From positions 185,817 through 249,816 of the forward strand of contig SSNP01000302.1 of NCBI GenBank assembly GCA_006937955.1: a stretch of DNA of 64,000 bases. The letters run 5' to 3'. The stretch's first letter is position 1; the number at the start of each line of letters is the position of its first letter. The notes under the pieces were generated by a model that had not been told where the DNA came from, did no database searches, and saw only the letters and a list, made by a program, of their open reading frames with translations. Source of the stretch: Pachypanchax playfairii (Eukaryota; Chordata; Actinopteri; Cyprinodontiformes; Aplocheilidae). Below are positions 1 to 10,086 of this stretch, in pieces. Position numbers and translations under genes: made by a program.

Positions 1-906
1 GATGTCCTCTTTTTGCTGCGTTTACTCTAATATATTTTTTATTCTGCCTTGTAGTCAAAATCTGTCAAAAAAAATGTATTGGAGCGGCCAAAGTTTTGTG
101 AATGACAAATACTAATTCACAAATTTACATTCACTCCAGAATATAAAGAGGGATCAGATAAACTGCAATTAATTGCAAAGTCTCTCTTTGCCATGAAAAG
201 GATTGAAATCCCAAATAAACCCCATTTCCACTGCATTTGAATCCTGCTACAAAAGGACTTGCTGACAACACTGATCCTCTCATTGACATCGGTGAGAGTG
301 TTGAGGAGATCACTCCATCATGCGTTTTTTAAAAGAAACGTGCTGCTTGAAATCTTTGTTCTTTTTCTGTTACCCATGAGTACTTGTAAGGAAGATGTGC
401 ATTCATCACTGCTTTACACAAAAGGGTTTTGCATGCAAGAATATGAATTTTATCAAGTTTGTCTACTCTGTTCCAAATCAGTTGAGTTTTTTCCACTTGT
501 AGTTTTTTCATGTGGTTTGGTTTCTTATCACAAATAGGAAAACTGCAAGTTAACCAAAAAACATCACCACAAACCACTGCTGTGTTCTAAACTAATCAAC
601 AACAAGGAGTCTTTACATCTGTCATCTGTGATTTTATGAGTAATTTTTCAGGATGAACTGTATAAGTAGAAATTTAACTAGATTTTGAAATGCTATCTTG
701 AGAGTAGTATGCTGCTTTGTTTTTCAGAGAAAAGAAAGAAGAAAGCAGCAACGGTTTAGCATATTCAATGACATGCTAACATTCACCATGTTAAACCAAA
801 GATGTGTTTGTTAAGTGTGATATGTTAACAGGGTCTCTAACACATTGCATACTACAAAGATTAGTTGGCTACTGGAAGGTGTTAAGCTCAAATTTGAAGT
901 CTAAAC
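1..906. other. sntb1 intron, no feature seen
   Basis: AT-rich intronic sequence. No coding exon with splice sites, no structured RNA and no recognisable repeat was found. Short open frames here have no family resemblance. Confidence 0.5.
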
Positions 907-1366
907 TAGTGCTGCCATGATTAGTCACGACAACGTCGACGAACAAAATCGTCGACAATAAATTTAATAATCAGCGTCATTGTTTATTCTATGAAACATT
1001 GTTTTTTCATCCCGCTGCTTTCCGTCTTTCTGCTCAATGCATTAAAAGAAAGCACGTGGTCTTGTTAGCTGCTAACATTGGCAGGGAGTTGCTTGTAATT
1101 ACATGTTAAAAGGTGTGTTGGGGTGGCAAGAGGTGCATAAAGCCTCTTGGTTTTTTTTCAGTGCACTTCTTTATTGAATGTCTAACACAAGCATCTCTCC
1201 GCTGTGCAACAAACCACTATGTTACAGTGTTAAAAAAAAAGTTGATGGGTACATTAGTGCAGCTGCATCATGCAAAGAGCTAGAATTTAAGCATGGTACA
1301 ATTGACTAATCGCCAAAACAACTGATGATTAGTCGAGTATTAAAATAATCGTTTGTGACAGTCCTA
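907..1366. mobile_element. Non-autonomous hAT element (MITE), 460 bp
   Basis: The ends are imperfect inverted repeats (TAGTGCTGCCA at the left, TAGGACTGTCA on the complementary strand at the right). An 8-bp target duplication flanks it, GTCTAAAC on the left and GTCTATAC on the right, differing at one base. Eight-base duplications and TAG.GCTGTCA-like ends are typical of hAT transposons. No transposase is encoded; the interior has ATTAGTCGACGA-like inverted motifs near both ends. The single mismatch in the duplication suggests an old insertion. Confidence 0.8.
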
Positions 1367-1374
1367 GTCTATAC

Positions 1375-4300
1375 CTAATAGTTGTCTTGGACCTAAACCT
1401 AACCTAAATATCCTTCAAGAACAACTTCTTCCAGCCTCTGATTCTTCCTATTAATTTAGTTATCAATAAAAACCATTAGAACTTATGAAAATCTTTGTAA
1501 TTATACATCAGTATAGCTTAAAAACATCAAACAAAAAGATCCAAAGAAGCAGGAAAATTTGTGAAAACCAGCAGTTGTTTCATTTCCTAAAATTTGGCTG
1601 CATATGTAGTTGCAGATTTTCTGGAATTTGTGTGATGTGATGGTGGTTGGTGCAAGGACCCAGATTTGTCCAAAAGGTTGCATAATCCAGACAGAATACA
1701 AGATTTTTAATGATCCATTATAAACTCCAAAACACAAAACCTTGAGGCTGACCAGAAGTGAGGAACAAGATAAACAGACTGGCTCACATTGGAACAAGGG
1801 TGGATAGGGACTATAAATGCACTTGTGTAGATGAGACACAGGTAAAAACAATCAGGCCAATCATGGGGGAGAACTGTGTGAGAAGGAAAACAAGTTACAG
1901 TACAATATGCAAGAAAGCATAAATCATGAGATTATACGATGGAACCAAAACCAGAAAACAAAGATTAATAAAAAAATAACATGAACCTAATTATAATAAA
2001 TTTCATAGACTAAAATACTGTGAGTGAGTCAAAGTGTTTCTGCTCTGTCATACTTTTATTCTTCTGGCATTTGTCTTGTTTTTCACTCATTCAGGGTAAG
2101 TTAAAAACAAAAACAATCATCAAGCAGCCTATTTTATATCCACTTAGCATTTTAATGGAAATATAATCTCTACCACATCATATTCTTTCCATCACGTCAC
2201 AGAAAGGCTGTGGCTTTGGAGACCGTGGGTGGGGGACTATCTCTGCAAAGCACTGATTCATCTTTTCCCTGAAGAAGATTGTCTGATGGGTGTGTGTTAA
2301 TTACAAGTTAAAAGTCCCAAGCGGACTTAGAATGTAATCATAACTTTCAAAAATCCTACAGAGTGTGTGGTGAAAGTTTTAGTTAAATTATGACCATTTA
2401 AAAGCCCTTCATGGTTGAACATTTACTGTGTCGCCCATAACTTTGGTTTTATTGGTGAGTTATACAAGGGGTTAAGGTCAGTATCACATGCAGAGACTCA
2501 GAGGTTTTGCTGCTCATAGATAACACTGTTTTGTAGATTTATAAAAGCTTTAGAACAGTTTTGCACACACAAAAAAACCTTGGCCATATTTACCGGTTTA
2601 GCAGGTTTTATAATGCTTCTTTCCTTATTCCATGGCCAGGATAAATTTCCCTCTGAAGATAAACGCTCAGTAAATATTTAAATGGAAAGACCAGTTAAAC
2701 TGTTATCACTTGTGCTTATTCCATGAAAGACAGTTAAACTGGAAAGTTGGATGATTCTCAGACTATTCGTCCCCAAATGATTTGCTAAAATTAAAGATAG
2801 GAGGTCGAAAGCTGACTCTGTTTTGTGTGTGTGTGTGGGTGTGCGTGCGTGTGTGTGTGTTGTTTTCATTCTTATTTGGGTCTCAAGGATAAAATTGTTA
2901 AGAAAGCATTCTGTTTAGTGACAGATGATTCTGGCTCATCTTCTTTCCCAGCTCTCTAAGGGGTTGTCTTTATTTCACCAGATGTTGTTTAAACCATGTT
3001 CAAGCCTGAGAGGAAACCCGGAAGGTTTTATACAGTGATGAAAAGAACTGATTGAAGATCATTGCTGAAGAGCACCAAGAAGGATTTTTACTTCAGAATC
3101 CAGGCTGTCAGAGATAAATTTAATTTATATTGCTTATGTATATTTAAAATGAACTGGCTATATGCTAAAGAAGAGTTAATTATTATGTCATTATTATTGC
3201 CAGTCACCAATGGACAAAAGTCTGGGTGTGTAAGTGTTGGGTGGAAACTTTCAGAAAGGAATCATTGGATATACATCAACAACTAATTCAATTTTGGAAT
3301 CAGTTCAACTCAAAATGGCCACCATAGATAATTGAAATTAGTAAACACAAAAATGGCCACAACTCAGTCAGTTTTTCCAATCTTGAGCTTAATTTAGGGT
3401 GTTAGTAGCTGAGAGTTATTCATAACACTGATTGCACAACTTTTGTCATTAACCCAAAAATTTGTCATTGGAGTCAACTCTGTGTCTGTTAGAAAAATAT
3501 CCCGTCAATCACTGGATGAATTTTAATGAAATGAAATCACTATTGGGTGTACATCTACAGCTGATAAACCTTTGCAGTCAGTCCAACTTAATTATGTAAT
3601 AAGTACTTCAAAGAGGAATCATTGTGATGTTGCTTTAAAATTTACATTTTACTGTTTTACTGTTCTGAATTAATCAGTTATTATTTGAAGCCTAACAGTG
3701 CCCGAGATGACAGGTATGTAAGGATTAGCAGAATATGATGATAATCCTCTGAAAGCAGCTAACCTACAGAAACAGATTTATGGAACTCTGTTGAATTGAA
3801 GCATTCATGATGTTCTGATCTTATACCAGTTGCTGATGTTTTGAGTCATGTATGCAATAGTCCCAACCACTACACCTTAGTCAAAAAATGGAAAATAAGC
3901 TTTTGTGTAGATTATGACTGTAAAGTTGTTGCAAAAATAGGATGTGTGTTTGGCAGAGGAGGTTTCCATTTCTGCCAAACAGAAGTGGGGTCGGTGGGCA
4001 GCGTGGGGGTGGGGGGTGGGTTGGAGCAAGCATGTTTGCAAAGTTTAAACCAACCAAAGTTTAAATTTGTTACTGTTTAAATGCACAATTATAAAATCCC
4101 ATCTGTTCATCTAACACTAAATTATTCTTTGCTAGTTTTTATTTTACTTTTTTATTTATTGAAATGCTTAATTTACCAGAAAATAAAAGCCCCTGAAATT
4201 TTAAATCTCCTTTATGAGAGTGTCCTGACCAAGAAAGACAGCGGCTCAGAACAGCAGGAATTATACCTTAAATGCAAAATGAAAAGTTTAGACAAGAGTT

Positions 4301-4992
4301 GAAGCACAAAACAGAGTCAAAGTAACAAAGTAGAAAAGCATCAGACTGTGCATTCATTAAAGTCATCACAACACTCACCCTGAAACAGTAATCGTGCTGG
4401 TCAATTCTGTGCATTTACATCCAGATCTCTGCATATCTAAAATATTTCAGATTTATTTATTTATCACTTTAGTGTGTTCAGCTTCTTATTAAACTAATGA
4501 GAAATGACTAAAGTTGCATAAATAAAGGCCGGAACTCCATATGGTTGTGATTGAGTTTTGTTTACAGTGTTTTATACCTTTTCTGGTTTTTAGCACTTTA
4601 ATATAAATACAGAAGTTCAGATTCTTCTAACAGGGATAAATCTCAGCATGAGGCACACTTTTTACTTTGTTTTACCTACTAAATCTCTGACTCAGACATC
4701 CTTATTTTTCCAGCAAAAAAATAATTTGCATTCTTTGTATAAAATAATTTGTTGTTGTTTTGACCGAGAGCTTGTAATGAAGTGGGCTGAAAGAGTAGAG
4801 CATCTGTTAAAGATGAAGTGTAATTTGCTAACATTTGGTATCTAAAGCTATTATTTTACATCAATTTTTGAGCTACCTGATTAGGTTTGCAAAATATTTT
4901 GGTTTAGAAAACAACTGTTTTTCTTTTTCCAAAATTCCCCAGTGAAAACTGTGAGGTTAAAGCTTTTCTAACTTTCTTATCTCACCTTCCAG
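1375..4992. other. sntb1 intron, mostly featureless
   Basis: AT-rich intron. The only clear item is a short impure TG/CG-type microsatellite near 2825-2860. No exon of sntb1 is recognisable, and the last bases form a pyrimidine-rich acceptor (CTCACCTTCCAG) for the exon that follows. Confidence 0.5.
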
Positions 4993-5110
4993 ACAACTAG
5001 AGCTGCACAGTCCTGATGCCAGACACACTATAGTGCTCCGGTGCCCGGACCAACCATCTGCCGTGTCCTGGTTCTCTTCCATGCACTTGGTCACATCCAC
5101 ACTGGCACAG
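4993..5110 (+). CDS. sntb1: sntb1 exon: end of the split PH1 domain
   Basis: This 118-bp exon has an AG acceptor, a GT donor and one leading base of split codon. It then encodes 39 residues beginning QLELHSPDARHTIVLR and including AVSWFSSMH. HSPDARHT is the hallmark of the second half of the first PH domain, which in syntrophins is interrupted by the PDZ domain; the tryptophan in SWFSSMH is the conserved residue of the C-terminal PH helix. It is followed by a 140-bp intron. The preceding exon is outside the window or hidden more than 5 kb upstream. Confidence 0.85.
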
Positions 5111-5250
5111 GTTTGTCTTTAATGTCATACATTTTACAGTAAACTTTCTACACTGTGTATATGTGTGTGGCCACCGTTCAGCTTCTTGTGTTAAATTCTG
5201 GGCATGTTTTAAATGATCGTGCGATCTTAAAACTGTTACCTCCATCACAG

Positions 5251-5340
5251 CAAGTACTGGCAGAGGTCATCCAGAATACATCGAGGACAGGGATTGCTGG
5301 CAGCAAAGAGGTTCGACACCTGGGATGGTTGGCAGGGAAG
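5251..5340 (+). CDS. sntb1: sntb1 exon: PH1-PH2 linker and start of PH2
   Basis: A 90-bp in-phase exon of 30 codons. It encodes a helical linker (QVLAEVIQNTSRTGIAGSKE) followed by VRHLGWLAGK, where GWLA is the first strand of the second PH domain. In syntrophins this PH2 region together with the C-terminal domain contacts dystrophin-family proteins. Acceptor CACAG and donor GTAGGA are both good. The next exon lies 15 kb downstream, beyond the tandem array and the DIRS element. Confidence 0.85.
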
Positions 5341-5589
5341 GTAGGACTATGTGTTGTTTGTGTGTTGGAGAAATACATTTGCTGTCTTTTTTAGTGTTGT
5401 TTTCATTTTTGGAACAAATTCAGTTCTCATAAAACAATGTTTAATCATCAACAGTTTTGGTAAAGTCTTAGTATAGGGTTGGTGTCATTGTGAGTTCAGG
5501 TTAAGTTTAAAGACCTTGTTACAATGGTGGTGGTTTGATGAGTGTAATGAGCATAATAAATTGACAGAAACACAGGCCACAGGTGTGCG
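5341..5589. other. sntb1 intron start, no feature
   Basis: Short unique stretch between the exon donor and the first (TG)n tract of the tandem array. Nothing recognisable. Confidence 0.4.
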
Positions 5590-6326
5590 TGTGTGTGTGT
5601 GTGTGTGTGGGTTTGTATTTCTGACCTCCTGGGGACCCGTTTCCTGACTTTTACTATCTTTCTGGGGTCCGAGGGTTCTTGTGGGGACCGAAGCCTGGTC
5701 CCCATGGGGGGGAATCCCCTTTTTAGGGTTAGGGGTTAGGTTTATAGGTATGGTGTGAATAGAGTTTTAGTTAGTCTTAGGGTTAGTTATAGATCAGTAA
5801 TGGTTAAGGTTAGTAAAAGGGTTTGGGTTAGGTATAAATCTAGTTACTAAAATCAATGGAAGTCAATGGACGGTCCCCATAAGGATACCAAAACACACTT
5901 GTGTGTGTGTGTGTGTGGGCTTGTATTTCTGACCTCCTGAGGACCAGTTTCCTGACTTTTACTATCTTTCTGGGGTCCGAGGGTTCTTGTGGGGACCGAA
6001 GCCTGGTCCCCATGGGGGGGAATCCCCTTTTTAGGGTTAGGGGTTAGGTTTATAGGTATGGTGTGAATAGAGTTTTAGTTAGTCTTAGGGTTAGTTATAG
6101 ATCAGTAATGGTTAAGGTTAGTAAAAGGGTTTGGGTTAGGTATAAATCTAGTTACTAAAATCAATGGAAGTCAATGGACGGTCCCCATAAGGATACCAAA
6201 ACACACTTGTGTGTGTGTGTGTGTGGGCTTGTATTTCTGACCTCCTGAGGACCAGTTTCCTGACTTTTACTATCTTTCTGGGGTCCGAGGGTTCTTGTGG
6301 GGACCGAAGCCTTTTTAGGGTTAGGG
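5590..6326. repeat. Tandem array of ~308-bp (TG)n/telomere-like units, left segment
   Basis: Two full units and most of a third, with identical landmarks 308 bp apart (for example TTTCTGACCTCCT at about 5619, 5927 and 6235). Each unit has a (TG)n tract, a GC-rich block with the perfect hairpin GGGGACC-7 nt-GGTCCCC, a TTAGGGTTAGGGGTTAGG block and an AT-rich block ending in ATGGACGGTCCCCATAAGGAT. The third unit has lost about 35 bp between GAAGCC and TTTTTAGGG and is then interrupted by the hAT element. Open frames with HTHTHTH runs are artefacts of the TG tracts. Confidence 0.9.
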
Positions 6327-7423
6327 CAGGGGTTGGCAACCCAAAATGTTGAAAGAGCCATATTTGACCAAAAAAACAAAACAAAAAAAATGTCTGGAGC
6401 CGCAAAAAATTAAAAGCCTTATATAAGCCTTATAATGAAGGCAACACATGCTGTATGTATCTATATTAGCTTACTATCAAAATGACTAAGTTGGCTACAA
6501 ATACATAATGAGACTTCATGATTAAATGTTTATTTTCCCTGCAGCGCATCCTGTAGACATTGACGCACCCCGTGACTACTAGCCTACTTATACGATGCCG
6601 CCTCAAATTTAACTTCATTACAATATTAATGAATCATGTTTCATTGCTTTGATGAAATTAAAGAAATGCAATAATGAAATCCGATTTTTTATGTCATTTT
6701 CATTTTGAGGATTCGAAAAAACAACAACAAAATGGAATGTGCATAACGAACCTCATCAACAAACAGTGCAATAAAACGCAGCCTGCATTTATAAAAAATA
6801 AAACAGCAGCCTTTTGAAAAGGTAAAATAAATAAAATCAAATTAATACAGTTTGAGTTTGAGCAGCATCCTCTTTTCTTTTGACACGCAACCAACGCAGC
6901 TATCCTCGGACCTGAGCAGCAAAACACAATAATATCTCTAAGTCTCACTCCAAATATATACTGACAAAAATCAGAAATCACTTTATAAAAACAGCCACTT
7001 TGTTACTAAATATGTGCCTATGACAGGATTGTGCTCTTACCCGTTTAATGTGACCTCAGTTATTTTTCTCTTTTTCCCTTTGGGATCCATGGCCCATCAC
7101 ACAGCCGCCGGTTTGTTTACAACAGCCACCTGCCTGGCATCCCGCCCTGCTGATAGAAACGTGTGTCGCGGGCTATGACGCAAATCTTCGTTGACAGAAA
7201 TGTTGAAATTTAATATTTATTCTACAAATTTTTACAGCATTGGGAAACGTTAATAATGTTTGTGTCATGTTTGTCCTCCTACAGAAACTATATTAAAACA
7301 AAAAATATATTTCCCTCCCCCATCTTTTTCCATTTTCAAAAATTTTTGAAAAAGCTGCAGGGAGCCACTAGGCAGCGCTAAAGAGCCGCATGGGGCCCTA
7401 GAGCCGCAGGTTGCCGACCCCCG
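6327..7423. mobile_element. Non-autonomous hAT element, 1.1 kb, inside the tandem array
   Basis: Termini are CAGGGGTTGGCAACC on the left and the inverse GGTTGCCGACCCCCG on the right, with an exact 8-bp target duplication GGTTAGGG (6319-6326 and 7424-7431). Subterminal AGAGCCATATTTGACC and GAGCCGCA blocks resemble a common vertebrate hAT family. No transposase domain is present; the largest open frames are short and unrelated to hAT. The interior includes a GC-rich stretch near 7090-7190 of unknown origin. It split one unit of the array, so it is younger than the array. Confidence 0.88.
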
Positions 7424-7777
7424 GGTTAGGGGTTAGGTGGATAGGTATGGTGTGCATAGAGTTTTAGTTAGTCTTAGGGTTAGTTATAGATCAGTAATGG
7501 TTAAGGTTAGGAAAAGGGTTTGGGTTAGGTATAAATCTAGTTACTAAAATCAATGGAAGTCAATGGACGGTCCCCATAAGGATAACAAAACAAACTTGTG
7601 TGTGTGTGTGTGTGTGTGTGGGTTTGTATTTCTGACCTCCTGAGGACCAGTTTCCTCACTTTTACTATCTTTCTGGGGTCCGAGGGTTCTTGTGGGGACC
7701 GAAGCCTGGTCCCCATGAGGGGGACTCCCCTTTTTAGGGTTAGGGGTTAGGTTTATAGGTATGGTGTGAATAGAGTT
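7424..7777. repeat. Tandem array, middle segment
   Basis: Continuation of the unit broken by the hAT element, then a new unit starting with a (TG)n tract near 7598. That unit is cut after GAATAGAGTT by the DIRS element and resumes at 13380 with TTAGTTAG. Joining the two sides restores the sequence found in every other unit. Confidence 0.9.
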
Positions 7778-7913
7778 CTATTTCATCCCTCCTGACCGCC
7801 AGAAGGCGGTGCTGAAAGCACTGAATGTTCCCTTCGCACATGCGCAGTTCGAGAAGTAATGCCAAACAAGTCACACCTGTGACCCCGGATGACATCCCGG
7901 AGGTAATATAGCC
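7778..7913 (+). repeat. DIRS left inverted terminal repeat
   Basis: From CTATTTCATCCCTCC through GGAGGTAATATAGCC. The reverse complement recurs at the right end (13217 onwards) with near identity over about 125 bp, including CGCACATGCGCAGTTCGAGAAG. It lacks the roughly 26-nt terminal extension seen on the right repeat, the same asymmetry as in DIRS-1. Confidence 0.9.
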
Positions 7914-7919
7914 TTAGTG

Positions 7920-8520
7920 CCCGCTCCCAGAGTTTTCTGTTGCCCACGTTGGGTGGCGCCCTCGCTGACGGTGTTAGCCCCCTTTGTTTAGTTAGTTTCC
8001 TGGTGAAGGTAGCGTTGGCCCCCGCTCCCGGGGTCCTGTCTCCTTCCCACGTTGTGTGGCGTTCAGGCTGACGGTGTTGGCCTATTTTGTTTGTTGTATT
8101 ACCTGGTGACGGTAGCGTCTGCACCCGCTCCCAGTCTTTGCTTTCGCCTTCCCACGTTTGTGGCGCCCCGGCTGACGGTGTTAGCCTTCTGTGTTTAGTT
8201 TTTTGCCGGGTGCAGGTGGCGTCATCGCCCGCTTCCAGAGTTCTGTCAGGGCAGCGTTCGCGCCCCTGCTTCCTGTTGTTCTGATTGCCTTCTACTTCTG
8301 TAGTGGCTTTGCTGTGTTGTGGTCTGCTGGCGGTTGCGTTCGCGCCCCGCCGTGCCAGTACTTGAGTCCGGTGTTGTCACGCAGATACGGCTGTAGGCTT
8401 GTTGGTGACGGTAGCGTTCGCGCCCCCGCTCTCAATCCGATCCTACAGCTGTACGCTCCCTCTTGGCGCTAGCTGGTGAAGGTAGCGTCCGTGCCCCCGC
8501 TCCCAGCTGTTGCCTTTTCC
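7920..8520 (+). repeat. Degenerate ~120-bp tandem repeats in the DIRS leader
   Basis: Between the left terminal repeat and gag, related blocks recur: CCCACGTT.GTGGCG, CTGACGGTGTTAGCC, a TTTGTTTAG stretch, TGGTGA.GGTAGCGT and GCCCCCGCTCCC. Three clear copies and further partial ones are visible. Their role is unknown; leader repeats could act in RNA packaging, promotion or translation control. No coding sequence is assigned here. Confidence 0.7.
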
Positions 8521-8565
8521 GAGCGGCTACAGCACACTGTTTGGTTGTACCCTTTTCGGTGGTGC

Positions 8566-10086
8566 ATGGCAGACATGGACGGCTCCCACTGCTGTGTGAC
8601 ATGTGGAGCTTCGCTTCAGGCTGAGGATGGACATGACCTGTGCCCTGCCTGTCTTGGTGAGGACCACCTGAGGGAGGCGCTGTCGGACAACCCGTGCATG
8701 AACTGCAGTTTTCTGCCACGGGCTGTCAGGATGGCAAGACTGGCGCAGTTAACATCGGCTGAGTTGGCTGAGCTTCCGCCCTCTGGGCAGGTGCGGCCTT
8801 CGGCACCTAGACGCTCGAAGCGCCTCTCGGATCCGGCTGCGACTGAGGCTCCTTCACGGGGAAAGAAAGCCAAATTGGATGCGGGGCTGTCCTCAAGAGT
8901 GGATCGGTTGTCCGCGGAACTAGAGATGATGAGGAATTTTTTTCGGGCTCACCACCCGGTACCTCCTGTCTCTGAGGCGGGGCCTGAGTCTCCTCCCATG
9001 CCCAACCTTGCTTGTGAGGAGGATGTTCTCTCCCTTGCAGCATCTGCCTCTCATTTCTGTGAGGAGGATGAGGCTCGGTCTTACCAGGCCTCTGAAGCGG
9101 GTTCCCTTGCATCATCCGAGAGCGATGCAGAGGATGGCTCTATGCAGGAGGTGATGCGTGAGGCCCTGAGTCGCCTGGGGCTGCACATACCGCGGTCTGA
9201 TCAGCCCGAGTCAGGCAGTGCCTTTTTTAGGCGCGGACGAACTCCTACGCCGTTTTCTGTCCCTCCCTCTCAGGAGTATCTGAGGGAGCTCCACGCCTGC
9301 TGGAGGGATCCCAGGGCTTTGTCACGGCTTTCGGCTGATGGCCGGGTGTTGGCTGCGATGCACAGCGCGGCAGCTACAGGACTGGACTGCATGCCGGCTG
9401 TCGAGCCTGCTGTTGCTTCCTTGATTGTGTCACCTGAGGAAGCCCTGCACCGGGAGGTCCGATGCCCACGACCGCAATGTCGTGTTACAGACTTTCTGAC
9501 TAGGGCATATAATTCTGGTGCTCGAGCCAGTCGCTTGGGTAATTCACTGGCGCACCTGCTCTTTGCTCTGTCTACCTCCCTCCAGGAGGTTGAGGGCGCG
9601 GCCACTGCGGGCTCTTTCTGTGATGCGGCCCTGCAGGCTTTCGCTTGGATGACAAGGGATCTGGGATGAGTCATGTCTTATCTGGTTCAGGCTCGCCGTC
9701 AGGTTTGGCTTGCTCAGTCCGCCCTGGCTGAGCCTTGCCGGAGGACCCTCCGCAGTGTGCCCGTGGAGCCTGGGCAGATGTTTGGTTCAGCTGCCCTTGA
9801 GGCTCTGGACAGGACGGTGCAAGCACGACAGACTAGGCAGCAGCTTGCTGGCCTCGGTCGTGTTATGCCTCCTCCTTTGCCGCCTCAGAGGCTGAGACAA
9901 CGGGCTGCCGGCCCTGGTGTTCGCCCGCCACGGAGGGATTGGGCTTCTGAGGAGCATAGTTTTCCGCAGGGTCGTGCACGGGACTCCCGTGTGGTTCCTC
10001 GCCGCCCTGTGCAGCAGCCCCGGGCTTCAGATCCTGGCCGGTGCCCCCCCCCCCGGGGCACAGGAGGCCATGGGGCTCGAAGGTGA
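8566..10086 (+). pseudogene. DIRS gag-like ORF with an in-frame stop
   Basis: Putative nucleocapsid protein of the DIRS element. The ATG is chosen because it precedes a cysteine cluster (C10, C13, C26, C29) that could form a small zinc-binding module. A long acidic, serine-rich middle and a conserved-looking helical part (SAAATGLDCMPAVEPAVASL, then FLTRAYNSGARASRLGNSL) follow. An in-frame TGA at 9667-9669 breaks the frame; it sits in a GGATGA context where a CGA-to-TGA change is plausible, and the same frame stays open and gag-like (QARRQVWLAQS) to 10086. Total length is about 506 codons. The 3' end overlaps the start of the pol frame. Confidence 0.8.

Noticed and set aside
7178..7320. Captured exon in the hAT element at 6327
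   Set aside because: The GC-rich interior has no sustained reading frame with splice sites; it more likely belongs to the element itself.
8087..8472. Open frames in the DIRS leader
   Set aside because: They fall in degenerate tandem repeats, overlap each other in two frames and have no gag-like features.
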